DNA from: Thermoanaerobaculia bacterium
Lineage (GTDB): Bacteria; Acidobacteriota; Thermoanaerobaculia; Multivoradales; JAHEKO01
Assembly (NCBI GenBank): GCA_947259195.1
Contig: CAMYLC010000034.1
Coordinates: 37,057-101,056 of the forward strand
Reading direction: 5' to 3'
DNA: 64,000 nucleotides
Of the stretch, positions 48,917 through 57,906 are shown one piece after another (the first letter of the stretch is position 1; every line of letters starts with the position of its first letter). The notes under the pieces were generated by a model. It was not told where the DNA came from, ran no database searches, and was given only the letters and a program-made list of their open reading frames with translations. The position numbers were made by a program, and so were the translations under genes.

Positions 48917-49972
48917 TCAGAACGTCAGATTGAAGGTGAGCCTTACCAGCAGGTCGTCTACGGGCCTTGGTTCCGGCCCTGATGGGTCGTCGTAGTGGAT
49001 GTACTCGATGTTCGGAATGAGGCTGAAGAACTTGAATGGCCGAGCCTCGATGCCGAGGATGAGTAGCGTCGCCTTGGCGTCGGGGTCGAAAGGCAGGTAG
49101 GCGATGTCCTCACCCCGTATGCTGGGCTCGAACAACCGATCGACCCTCCCCAGAAAGCTCCAATTCTCCGACAGATCAACGACACCGAAAAGCGATGCCA
49201 GTTTGATCCCTGGGCTGCTGTCCCGCACCTGGTCCGAGTACTGGAGGCCAAGACGGGCCGTCTCGGTTCGGTAGCCCAGGAATCCCTGGAGAGTTCTGCG
49301 TCCGTCACCCTCGCTCCACGGGTCCTCGAAGTCACCGTAGAGCTCGACCACCCAATTCGAGCTCGGTTCCCAACTCACAGCGGCCATCCACTCGCCGGCG
49401 TTATTGCTGTCGCTGCCGAACTCGAGCTGCGTGCCATACATCACCCGGTAGGAGATGGAGCCACCCTTGGCGATCGGCCCGTTGGCCGCGATACCAGTGT
49501 CTCGACTAGCGATTCCCTGCAGATCCATCGGGGTCCGTTCGACATGTCGATAGCCCCAGAACGGCTCAATCAGAGCGAAAGTCGGTGTCTGCGACAGGCC
49601 GAACAGAATCCGATGCTCACCTACGGCTGCTTGAAGATACAAGTCCTTGAAGTCGACTTCGAATTCGAAGACGTCGAAGTCGCCATCCTGATTGAGCTCG
49701 AAGCGCATCCGCCCTGAGAGCTTCTTGGTGAATTCCGAGTCAATAGTGAGGTAGCCGCGCCGGATCCAGGCGCTGACGATGCCCTCGCTGGCTGGGTCGT
49801 GGTTGGAAGCTACCCAGTAGGCGTCACCGAAAAGTAGTCCGCCGACTTCCAGCCGCTTCAGATCTCGGGGAGGGTCAGCGGAACCAGCTCTCAAGACCGC
49901 TGTGCACGATGCCGCCAGGACCAAAACCACGACAGCTTGTCGTAGGTGTGGTCCCACTCGAATGCTCGTCAA
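48917..49972 (-). CDS. Outer-membrane beta-barrel/porin-like protein
   Basis: Signal peptide; GYLTIDSEFTKKLSGRMRFELNQDG; alternating strands and C-terminal aromatic …FNLTF. Confidence 0.7.
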   Translation of the reverse strand: MTSIRVGPHLRQAVVVLVLAASCTAVLRAGSADPPRDLKRLEVGGLLFGDAYWVASNHDPASEGIVSAWIRRGYLTIDSEFTKKLSGRMRFELNQDGDFDVFEFEVDFKDLYLQAAVGEHRILFGLSQTPTFALIEPFWGYRHVERTPMDLQGIASRDTGIAANGPIAKGGSISYRVMYGTQLEFGSDSNNAGEWMAAVSWEPSSNWVVELYGDFEDPWSEGDGRRTLQGFLGYRTETARLGLQYSDQVRDSSPGIKLASLFGVVDLSENWSFLGRVDRLFEPSIRGEDIAYLPFDPDAKATLLILGIEARPFKFFSLIPNIEYIHYDDPSGPEPRPVDDLLVRLTFNLTF

Positions 49973-50086
49973 CGGGAACCTCGGGCCAGCCGCATCAGGT
50001 CTTTCCCGCGCGGCCGGCCGAAGTCTACCAGTGGGTAAGAGTTGCGACAGACAGGTCAGGCGCTAGAATGGCCAGGCTCTCCGACC

Positions 50087-50617
50087 TCAAGGGTTATCGT
50101 GGTGGCGCCCATGGTGCTTTTTGTAGTGTCCGGGAGGGACGTGATGACGTCGACCCTTCCGGTAGTGCTTGTCGCGATAGTAGTGACGCTCGTTGTACCA
50201 CCTTCCCGGTTGAGAGTAGTACCTATTGTGGGGCCGGGAGTAGTACCCATAGTAACTCGGCGGTGGGTAGGGCATTGGTGGTCCGTAGTATGCGATCAGG
50301 TGGTCCGGCGCGTAGCCGTGCCGCCGAAAGTGGTGATTGACCACCCCGCAGTTCGGGTGGTGGTAGTAGTGATTACCGCGGCGATAACAACGTTCGGAAC
50401 ACGCGTACCCACCGTAAGCAAACGGCTGGGCGACTTCGAAGTAATAGCTCGGACCATAGAGACCCATCTCGGCGAATCCAACCCGAAAATGGGCGCCACC
50501 TACATTGAAGGCTCCTCCAAAGGACCAGCCGGACAACTGTGCCGAAGCCGGAATCGCCAGAAGGGTGAGCAGGACAGCCGCGAGAAGAAGAGTCCAGAAC
50601 GCTATTCGAAGTTGCAT
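50087..50617 (-). CDS. Secreted His/Tyr/Pro-rich protein
   Basis: Signal peptide; repeated HYYHHP/YYGPPMPYPPPSYYGYY; consensus SD AGGAGGT 7 nt from ATG 50617. Confidence 0.7.
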   Translation of the reverse strand: MQLRIAFWTLLLAAVLLTLLAIPASAQLSGWSFGGAFNVGGAHFRVGFAEMGLYGPSYYFEVAQPFAYGGYACSERCYRRGNHYYHHPNCGVVNHHFRRHGYAPDHLIAYYGPPMPYPPPSYYGYYSRPHNRYYSQPGRWYNERHYYRDKHYRKGRRHHVPPGHYKKHHGRHHDNP

Positions 50618-50624
50618 GTCGGTC

Positions 50625-50644
50625 ACCTCCTGACTTCAGGAGGT
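50625..50644 (-). promoter_or_regulatory. Shine-Dalgarno-sequestering hairpin
   Basis: Perfect palindrome ACCTCCTGAAGTCAGGAGGT; 3' arm contains AGGAGGT, 7 nt before ATG. Confidence 0.6.
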
Positions 50645-50844
50645 ATCAACTTCTGTGCCAGAGCTGCCGGAGTCAGGAACCGCAGTGTAGCCAGGCGTTT
50701 TGGCGGAATCGGCTTAGAAACCGTCCTCTATGGAGGACGTTCTCGCCGGACTCCGCCGAGAGGTCCGGCCGATTGTGGGAGCTCGTGAAAGCGGGCGCCT
50801 CCGGTGGGCGCGCCACAGCGATCAGCAGGCGTTCGTATCTGTCT

Positions 50845-52757
50845 CTACGGTCGACGAACGACAGGCAGGCGGATCTGTGACGGATACTCGGCGGAGTGGT
50901 AGACGATGTTTTGGGCCACGACCCCTTCCGTTTCGTCCCAGTTGTTGCCGCCGGTGTTGAGATTCCGTGCGAACCGCGGAAAGTTGCTGCTCGAAACCTC
51001 GATTCGGATTCGATGGCCCTTGCCGATGAGGGCGCTGGTCGACATGGGGCTGATCTCGAGCTTATAGACGTTGCCAGGCTCCATGAAGACCTGCTTGTCG
51101 TAGCAGGCTCCATGAAGACCTGCTTGTCGTAGCCCTCGCGGAAGCGCGCTCTCTGGATCGTGTCGTCGATGTTGTAGGCGGTGCCGTCCGGGTAGACATC
51201 AACAAGTTTGACGGAGAAGTCGGTGTCCTTGGCGTCGGAGCCGATATAGAGAGTCACGCCGATCGTTCCGGTGATCTCGAGAGGCTCCTCCAGAGGCTCG
51301 CTGGTGTAAACGAGGATGTCGTGACGCGCCTGGCTACGCCGTTGGTCGAAGGAGCCAGGCTCCATGGCCCCCCCCATGCAGCAGACACCACCTCCGAGAG
51401 AAGACACCGGAACCGTTGGGTCGTAGGGGAACTGATCCGGATGGTCGCTCGTGGGAAGTGAGGTGCCAAGGCGGCCATCACCGAACAGGCTGTTCGCTGC
51501 GCCGTCGCTATCCAGATACCAGGTGACGAGCTCTGCCTCCGAGGGTGGCCAGGCTGTGGCGGACTGCCACTGGTTGAGCCCCATGGTGTAGAACTGAACC
51601 CTGGGGGTGTCTTTCAGAACTCCGTTCTCATCACCCTTCAGCCAGTAGTCGAACCATTGGAAGGTCAGCTCATCGTAGTCGAAGCGGACGTCACCCATGT
51701 TGCGCTCACCGACGATGGTCTCCCTGTCCTCGGTCTGAAAGCGACAGTGAGGGGTGGGAGCAATGACGACGTACTGACCGTCGCGCACCTCCGAGTCCTC
51801 GGCGTTGTCCCGGATGTGATTGAAGAGAGCCAGGTTGGGGCCCTGGGAGATGTCGTACCAGGAGTTCATCCACAGGGCCGGCACGCCCCAGGGCTCGTTG
51901 TCGTGGTAAAGGCCGCCCTCGAACCACACCGGGTCGTTGGGAAGGCGCTGCACGAACTCGGCGTAGATTCCCTTGGGACCTTCCACCTCTTCCATCATGC
52001 TCATCAGGGGTAGATGCTCGAAATTCTCCGTCCAATCCACCTCAGGCATCTTTGGGGCGAGGTCGAAATAGCGAGACAAACGGACTACATCTTCTCTTGC
52101 GAGTCCCTCCGGTAGGCGCGGTCGCTGGGTGTTCTGCACGCCATAGAGCCACGAGCCGAAGAGCATCTGGAAGACGCCACCACGATACCAGTTGCCCATC
52201 TCGTGGAAGGGACCGACGCGCCCGATTCCAGCGCCCGAAGCCATCGGCACCATGGCAGCGTGGGCGGGGTGGTCCATCGCCGCGAGGGCCAGCTGCCATT
52301 CGGCCGAGGAGGAACAGCCGATGGTTCCTACCTTGCCATTCGACCAGGACTGCTCGGCGATCCAGTCGAGTGCGTCGTAGCCGTCGGTTCTCGGAAAGCC
52401 GAGGATCTCCCACTCGCCCTCGGAAAAAAACTTGCCCCGCTCGTTCTGGACGACGTAGGCGTAGCCATTCTCCATGGCCTTGGTGATGGCTTTCAGGCGC
52501 CGCTCGCCGGACTTGTTGAAGTTATAGGGAGTGCGGGCGAAGATCGTTGGTAGCGGACCCGCGGATTGCTTCGGGAGGTAGATATCTGTCGCCAGGCGGA
52601 TGCCGTCCCGCATAGGGACCATCATCTTCTTCTCGATGGTGGCTATCTCTTCGAGCTCCTTTTCGAGCTTTTCGATCTCTTTGTCATCAGCCAGGGCTGG
52701 TTGAACGGCCCAACAGAAGGTGGCGCAGGTCAGTAGCGCGGCGACGGTCTTGTGCAT
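50845..52757 (-). pseudogene. CocE/NonD family hydrolase disrupted by 29-bp tandem duplication (frameshift)
   Basis: VPMRDGIRLATDIYLPKQ, GCSSSAEWQLALAAMDHP; frame continues after duplication as [46 protein letters not shown] in ORF 50845-51084. Confidence 0.85.
51075..51132. repeat. Perfect tandem duplication, 2 x 29 bp
   Basis: caggctccatgaagacctgcttgtcgtag at 51075-51103 and 51104-51132. Confidence 0.98.
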
Positions 52758-52800
52758 GGTTCCTTCCCCTCCAGAAATGGAACAGTCGTTCGGGCGTTGT

Positions 52801-54558
52801 CTAGTCGTGGGTGCGCCTGGGCCGCGCCGCCAGGATAGCAGCCAGCTCGTCGCTGGGTACGGGGCCAGTGCGCAAGATGGTGTCCATGAAGTCGCGGGTG
52901 TTGAACTCGTCGCCCAGTCGCTCCCTTTCCATCTCGTAGATCTCACGCAATTCGAGGCCGACGAGCATGTAGGTGATGATCTGCATGGGAGAGCTCATCA
53001 GCCGACCCCACAGGCTGGCGGCGAACTGTGGCGCCAGGAGCGAAGTTTCGATTGAGAACTCGGTTACCTGTTCCTCGGTCCACCCGTTGCAGTGGGCCTG
53101 CACGCTCATGTAGGCGCGATTGGCATTCTCCAGTCGCTTGCGCAGCTGAGCGAAGCGAGTCAGCCAGTCCCCCTCGGCGTATCCGGCGTCGAGCACGATG
53201 CGCTCTGTAAAGGTTGCCCAGCCCTCGATGAAGGGCCGGTAGGGGAAAAGGATGCGGACCTTATGCGGGTTTTCGCGCAGGATCTTGAGCTGCATGTAGT
53301 GCCCGGGAAACAGCTCGTGGATGACGATGAACCGTTTGAACGAGTAGTTGAACGAGCGCCAGAAATCGATACGCTCCGGCTCGGGATGAGAGTCGGGAAT
53401 CGTGGCGAGGTACCAGGTCGTCCAGGGATTGGGAGCAAAGGCCGGCGCGCTGCTGACGTAGCCGATCCTGGCCATCGGGCCGGAGCTTTCAGGGGCCAGC
53501 TCGATACTGAGAGTTTGATGGTCGGGAACGGTGGCGATCTCATGATCTCGGACGAAGTCCTCGACCTCCTGGCCGTATCTCCGCAGCTCGAGCAGATACT
53601 CGTGCTCGGTGGTCGGACGGTTGGCCTCGAGGTCGGCGAAAGCTCTGCCGACGAGTGTCTCGAAGTCCGCCGGTACCGGGGTCTCGGGATCGATCTCCCG
53701 CCAGTAGGCTGCAGCCATCACCCAGAGCGCCTTCTTGCTGGTTTCGATCTCCCAGAGGGCGATCTCTCCCAGCTGTTCTGGGGTCAGGTCGCTATCGGTG
53801 TAGATCGCTAGCTTCCGAGCATAGGTTTCCTGCCCAAGGATCAGCTCGTCGGGAAGGGTCAAGTCGGGCAGGAGCTTCCGCCCATGGTCGACGAGATCCG
53901 ATATTGCTTGGACGGTCTGGGTGCAGGACTCTCGCAAGAGTGGAGCCGAGGCCTCATCGAACCAGTCTCCCGCGGCCCGAGGGAGGTCGGTCTCAATGTA
54001 GCGGGCGCTCTCTTCGAGCTCCGCCAGAGCCTCTGAGGTCTCGGATGGTCGCCCGTTTCGGACATTCGACTTGGCAGAGCGTGAGAGCTTCTCGATCTGT
54101 TGCAGACGAAGAAGAAGGTACCGCCGCTTCTCGTCGTCGGACAGCAGATTCGAATCGAGGATCGATGACAGGCCGTTGGAGATCAGGTCGGAATAGAGCT
54201 TCAGTGATCGCTCCTGGGGCCTGTCCACCTGCCACCGGTCCAGCTCGGTTCGGATCTGGGTGCGGAGAAGCCTGCGGTCGATGAGGTCATCAGTCGGCAG
54301 ACCCGAGAGAGCCTCGAGCCTTTTCAACGTCACTTGGTTGTACTCGACCCAGGCGGTGATCGCGCTCGGGGAGAGGTCTTCGAACCCTTTGATCGCATCT
54401 ACGAAGCCGCGCGAGCGGGCTCGCGATGGGTTGAATCGCTTCCACTCTTCGATGTAGTTGTCGATAATCCCCGCTGCAGTTTGGGCCGGCGGCGCGGCTG
54501 CGCCCGCCCAGGCCTCAAAGCAACTTACGACAAAGACAGCCAGCAAGAGCTTCTTCAT
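52801..54558 (-). CDS. DUF885 family (M32-like) protein, secreted
   Basis: VIHELFPGHYMQLKILRENPHKVR, FIEGWATFTERIVLDAGY; signal peptide. Confidence 0.87.
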   Translation of the reverse strand: MKKLLLAVFVVSCFEAWAGAAAPPAQTAAGIIDNYIEEWKRFNPSRARSRGFVDAIKGFEDLSPSAITAWVEYNQVTLKRLEALSGLPTDDLIDRRLLRTQIRTELDRWQVDRPQERSLKLYSDLISNGLSSILDSNLLSDDEKRRYLLLRLQQIEKLSRSAKSNVRNGRPSETSEALAELEESARYIETDLPRAAGDWFDEASAPLLRESCTQTVQAISDLVDHGRKLLPDLTLPDELILGQETYARKLAIYTDSDLTPEQLGEIALWEIETSKKALWVMAAAYWREIDPETPVPADFETLVGRAFADLEANRPTTEHEYLLELRRYGQEVEDFVRDHEIATVPDHQTLSIELAPESSGPMARIGYVSSAPAFAPNPWTTWYLATIPDSHPEPERIDFWRSFNYSFKRFIVIHELFPGHYMQLKILRENPHKVRILFPYRPFIEGWATFTERIVLDAGYAEGDWLTRFAQLRKRLENANRAYMSVQAHCNGWTEEQVTEFSIETSLLAPQFAASLWGRLMSSPMQIITYMLVGLELREIYEMERERLGDEFNTRDFMDTILRTGPVPSDELAAILAARPRRTHD

Positions 54559-54632
54559 AGCAGGCTAGGAGTCTATCGAAGAGTACTGAGTCGGCCACCG
54601 CTACCTCATGGGACGGCGGTTCGCAGCCTGTG

Positions 54633-54660
54633 AAGAGACCCGCGCGAACGCGGGTCTCTT
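54633..54660 (-). terminator. Hairpin terminator between SYLF and DUF885 genes
   Basis: Perfect 12-bp inverted repeat AAGAGACCCGCG-CGAA-CGCGGGTCTCTT. Confidence 0.7.
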
Positions 54661-54701
54661 GCCGGCACGACTAGCTTTTGTGGGTCCTGGGCTGGTCGCT
54701 A

Positions 54702-55280
54702 CTAGGGCAAGGGGTTGTAGGTGTACTTCTGACCGCTGATGGCCGCTTCGTACATCAAACCGCCCTTGCCGATGGTGAACACCAGCATGCCCTTGTAGTA
54801 GTCCGTGGATGCCATGCTGCCACCCGAACCACCCGAGCTGGCGCCAGCCTGGGCACCCTCACTGCCTGCCTCGGCTCCGGCGCTGGCTTGGACAGCGATG
54901 GCGCTGGCCTGAGCACCGAACTCGAAATTGCCACTGGTGAAGTCGCTATAGGCGCGCTCGTCCTCGAAGAACACAACCTGGCTATAGGCCTGGCCGCCAG
55001 CCTGGAAACCGATGGAGACATCGCTCAAGGATGTGAAGCCGACCACTTTCCCACCGACATAGACCTGGCCTTTGCCGTGGGAGGCACCGATACCCAATCC
55101 ACCCTTGCCGATGGTGGGAAATACGGCATAGCCGTAGGCAGAGTCGAAGAAAGGTGCAACGTCCGAGGACTGCTTGAAATTGTTGATCGTGGAGGAGTAG
55201 TCCTGAACCTCACGAGCAAAGCTGGCACCCGCCAGAGCGAGAGTCAGTACGACTATGAAAGGCAGATTTCGTCGATACAT
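54702..55280 (-). CDS. Lipid-binding SYLF/YSC84-domain secreted protein
   Basis: GYAVFPTIGKGGLGIGASHGKGQVYVGGKVVGFTSLSDVSIGFQAGGQAYSQVVFF. Confidence 0.85.
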   Translation of the reverse strand: MYRRNLPFIVVLTLALAGASFAREVQDYSSTINNFKQSSDVAPFFDSAYGYAVFPTIGKGGLGIGASHGKGQVYVGGKVVGFTSLSDVSIGFQAGGQAYSQVVFFEDERAYSDFTSGNFEFGAQASAIAVQASAGAEAGSEGAQAGASSGGSGGSMASTDYYKGMLVFTIGKGGLMYEAAISGQKYTYNPLP

Positions 55281-55381
55281 GAGAATACCTCCTAGAGATT
55301 GTGGTTCAGCCTGTCGAGAGTACCGAATCCTACAACATGCGGTAGGGGTCACACTGCCGGCGGGTGCATGTGGTCGGGAGA

Positions 55382-56725
55382 TCAGTCGAGATAGCCCAGC
55401 GCTCTCAGTCGCTGCTCCTCCTCCCGGGTCAGTAGGATGTCGTCGGAGGACGCCACATCTTTCTGGCGCTCGACGAAGCGCCGAATCCATCCATCGAGGC
55501 CCTCCTGCATATCCAGTGCGATCTCCGGGTGGTTCGCGGCGATGTCGGTCTGTTCGGTGGGATCGAGGCTCAGATCGAAAAGGCGGCCATCTGAGAAGTA
55601 CTTGTAGTTGTTGCGGATGAGAATCCGATCGACCCTGCGTTCGGCAACTACTTCTCGAGGCACCCTCTCTCTGCCTTTCCACACGGGCCGCAGATCGTCT
55701 CCCATGAAAGACTCCGGCGGCTTCAGCCCGGCGAGGCGAAGAAGCGTAGGACCGATATCGATGTTGCGGGTGGGCTGTGTCACCTGCTTACCACCCGGCA
55801 CCCCGGGGCCACGCAGGATCAGGGGCGTTCTCAAGAGCTCGTTGTAGAGGGAGTACGTGTGCCTGCCGTAGAGGCCATGTTCACCGAACTCTTCACCGTG
55901 ATCCGACAGGACGACGATCAGCGTGTCGTCCCAGATCCCTGTCTGGCGCACATGGTCGAAGAGTGTGCCCAGAATCTCGTCAGCCCGGAAAAGCTCCGCG
56001 TCGTAGAGATCGACGATGTACTGGTAGTCGCGAGCGGCCAGCTCGAGCTGGCCATGGTTGATTCGATTGATGTCCTGGCGCTGAATCCAGACGGGAAGCG
56101 GGCCGTCGTAGCCGGGACCGAACCTGTCGATGAAGCGCTTCGGTGGGCTGTACGGCAGATGCACGTCATAGGAGTGAACGAATAGAAAGAAAGGTCGATC
56201 GAGGCTCTTCGAGATCCACTCCTGGATGACCTCGGTGCTCTCGAGTCCTTTGCCGGCATTGGGAGGGCTCTCGAGAAAGTGGTTGTGATCGAACCCCTGC
56301 TTGTAGGTCTCTCCGTTGAGTTGCGTGAAGGCGGCCGTGTGGTAGCCGGCCTCCTGGAAGACCTCCGGCAGAGTCTGAACTTTGGGATCGAGTAGCTGGC
56401 CGTGTTTGTAGACTCCGTGGATCGAGGGGTACAGAGAGGCCAGGATGGAAGTGTGGGAAGGTGCCGTGTTCGGCGCTTGCGAGTAGTTGTTCAAGAAGAG
56501 GGTGCCTTCTGTGGCGAGTCTGTCGAGATTCGGCGTCGTATCTCGGTAGTAGCCTGCGGCACCGACATGATCGGCACGTAGGGTATCGAGCGATATCATG
56601 ATGACATTCGGTGGTGTGGAGTCCGTGCCACAGCCGACAGCAGACAGGGCGAGGAGAAGGGAGCCGAGGACAGCGAAAACGGCGCCAGCTTTCCGGATGC
56701 GCAAGTGACGAAAGAGAATGGGCAT
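55382..56725 (-). CDS. Sulfatase family protein
   Basis: NVIMISLDTLRADHVGAAGY, NNYSQAPNTAPSHTSIL, VVLSDHGEEFGEHG. Confidence 0.9.
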   Translation of the reverse strand: MPILFRHLRIRKAGAVFAVLGSLLLALSAVGCGTDSTPPNVIMISLDTLRADHVGAAGYYRDTTPNLDRLATEGTLFLNNYSQAPNTAPSHTSILASLYPSIHGVYKHGQLLDPKVQTLPEVFQEAGYHTAAFTQLNGETYKQGFDHNHFLESPPNAGKGLESTEVIQEWISKSLDRPFFLFVHSYDVHLPYSPPKRFIDRFGPGYDGPLPVWIQRQDINRINHGQLELAARDYQYIVDLYDAELFRADEILGTLFDHVRQTGIWDDTLIVVLSDHGEEFGEHGLYGRHTYSLYNELLRTPLILRGPGVPGGKQVTQPTRNIDIGPTLLRLAGLKPPESFMGDDLRPVWKGRERVPREVVAERRVDRILIRNNYKYFSDGRLFDLSLDPTEQTDIAANHPEIALDMQEGLDGWIRRFVERQKDVASSDDILLTREEEQRLRALGYLD

Positions 56726-56781
56726 GTTGTTCGCTGGCAGCCTGCGGTCGGTGCCTGCCGGATCATTCTACAAACGAGGCT

Positions 56782-57306
56782 TCAGGATCCATTGACGAGC
56801 ATCTCGTCGATCACCGAAATCGCTGTCTGGAGTCTCTGTGATGGCCTACCGCAAATCTCCACGAACCTGAAGCCGTGTTGGTCGAGGGCCGAGCGAAAGA
56901 GCTCGTGCATCGCTTCACGCCGGTCGCCGCGATCGTGCTGGCCTGCGTCGGGTATCCAGGGCACATCGATATCGGCGAGTAGATAGAGATCTCCGGCTCG
57001 TTCTTTCAGGTCGTCCTCGATCCATGCTGGACAATCCCCGTAGTAGTGGTGACTGTAGACCACGGTGCTGAGCAGATCGGTGTCCTGGATGAGAAGCCGG
57101 TTGGCGACTGGGGCTGTCCGGTTGTCGAGCTCGATCTGACCACGGGCGATCGCATCGACATCTCCGTACTCCGGTGCATCACCCTTTTGCTCGACGAACT
57201 GCCTTACGAACTCGGGGACCCACACCGTGTCGTAGTGCTTGGCCAGCGCCCCGGCAAGAGTCGTCTTGCCCGTGCACTCCGAACCGGTTACTACGACGCG
57301 AATCAT
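56782..57306 (-). CDS. NadR-like P-loop kinase (candidate thiamine kinase by context)
   Basis: VVVTGSECTGKTTLAGALAKHY, VPEFVRQFVEQKG, LLIQDTDLLSTVVYSHHYYG; overlaps pnuC-like gene. Confidence 0.82.
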   Translation of the reverse strand: MIRVVVTGSECTGKTTLAGALAKHYDTVWVPEFVRQFVEQKGDAPEYGDVDAIARGQIELDNRTAPVANRLLIQDTDLLSTVVYSHHYYGDCPAWIEDDLKERAGDLYLLADIDVPWIPDAGQHDRGDRREAMHELFRSALDQHGFRFVEICGRPSQRLQTAISVIDEMLVNGS

Positions 57307-57893
57307 TGGTGCTTCAGCGTGGCTGCTCGAAGCGAAGTTTTTCCCATCGAGCGGCGCCAGCTCAGAAAGCCCATGATTGCCAGCACCAGAAAAACCCCGT
57401 AGAGGCCGGCAGTCAGGTAGAGGCCCTTGTAAAGGAACATGCCGACATAGAAGACATCGACCCCCAGCCAGACCAGCCAGGCTTCGAGCAGCTTGCGAGT
57501 CTGCATCCACTGCCCGACGATGCTGAATGAGGTCAAAGCCGAGTCCATGAAGGGTAGCGAGGCGTCGGTAAAGCGGTTCAGGGTCTGCCCGAGCAGGATC
57601 CCGGCGCCGGCCCCGATGATGACCAGAACCAGCCTCATCCTGGTCGGCGCCAGGGTCACCTGGAGCTCTCCATGATCCTCGCCGCCGTGACGCCAGGCCC
57701 ACCAACCGTAGATCGCGAGGCCGAAGTAGAGCCCCTGCAGCCCCATGTCCGCATAGAGCTTGGCCTGGTAGAAGACCACGGCGTAGAGAGTCACGCTCAC
57801 CATGGCCAGCGGCCAGCACCAGAGGATCTGGCGGGCCGTCAGGTAGACGGCAAACAGGGTCAGCACGACCGCGACCAGCTCCAGGGAGATCAT
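57303..57893 (-). CDS. PnuC-family transporter (PnuT-type candidate)
   Basis: Multi-TM; GLYFGLAIYGWWAWRHGG and LEAWLVWLGVDVFYVGMFLYKGLYLTAGLYGVFLVLAIMGFLSWRR typical of PnuC. Confidence 0.88.
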   Translation of the reverse strand: MISLELVAVVLTLFAVYLTARQILWCWPLAMVSVTLYAVVFYQAKLYADMGLQGLYFGLAIYGWWAWRHGGEDHGELQVTLAPTRMRLVLVIIGAGAGILLGQTLNRFTDASLPFMDSALTSFSIVGQWMQTRKLLEAWLVWLGVDVFYVGMFLYKGLYLTAGLYGVFLVLAIMGFLSWRRSMGKTSLRAATLKHQ

Positions 57894-57906
57894 GATTGGC
57901 AGGGAA

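Noticed and set aside
50042-50788. 248-aa plus-strand Val-rich ORF
   Set aside because: Composition is the reverse complement of Tyr/His/Pro codons of the minus-strand protein; no start signals.
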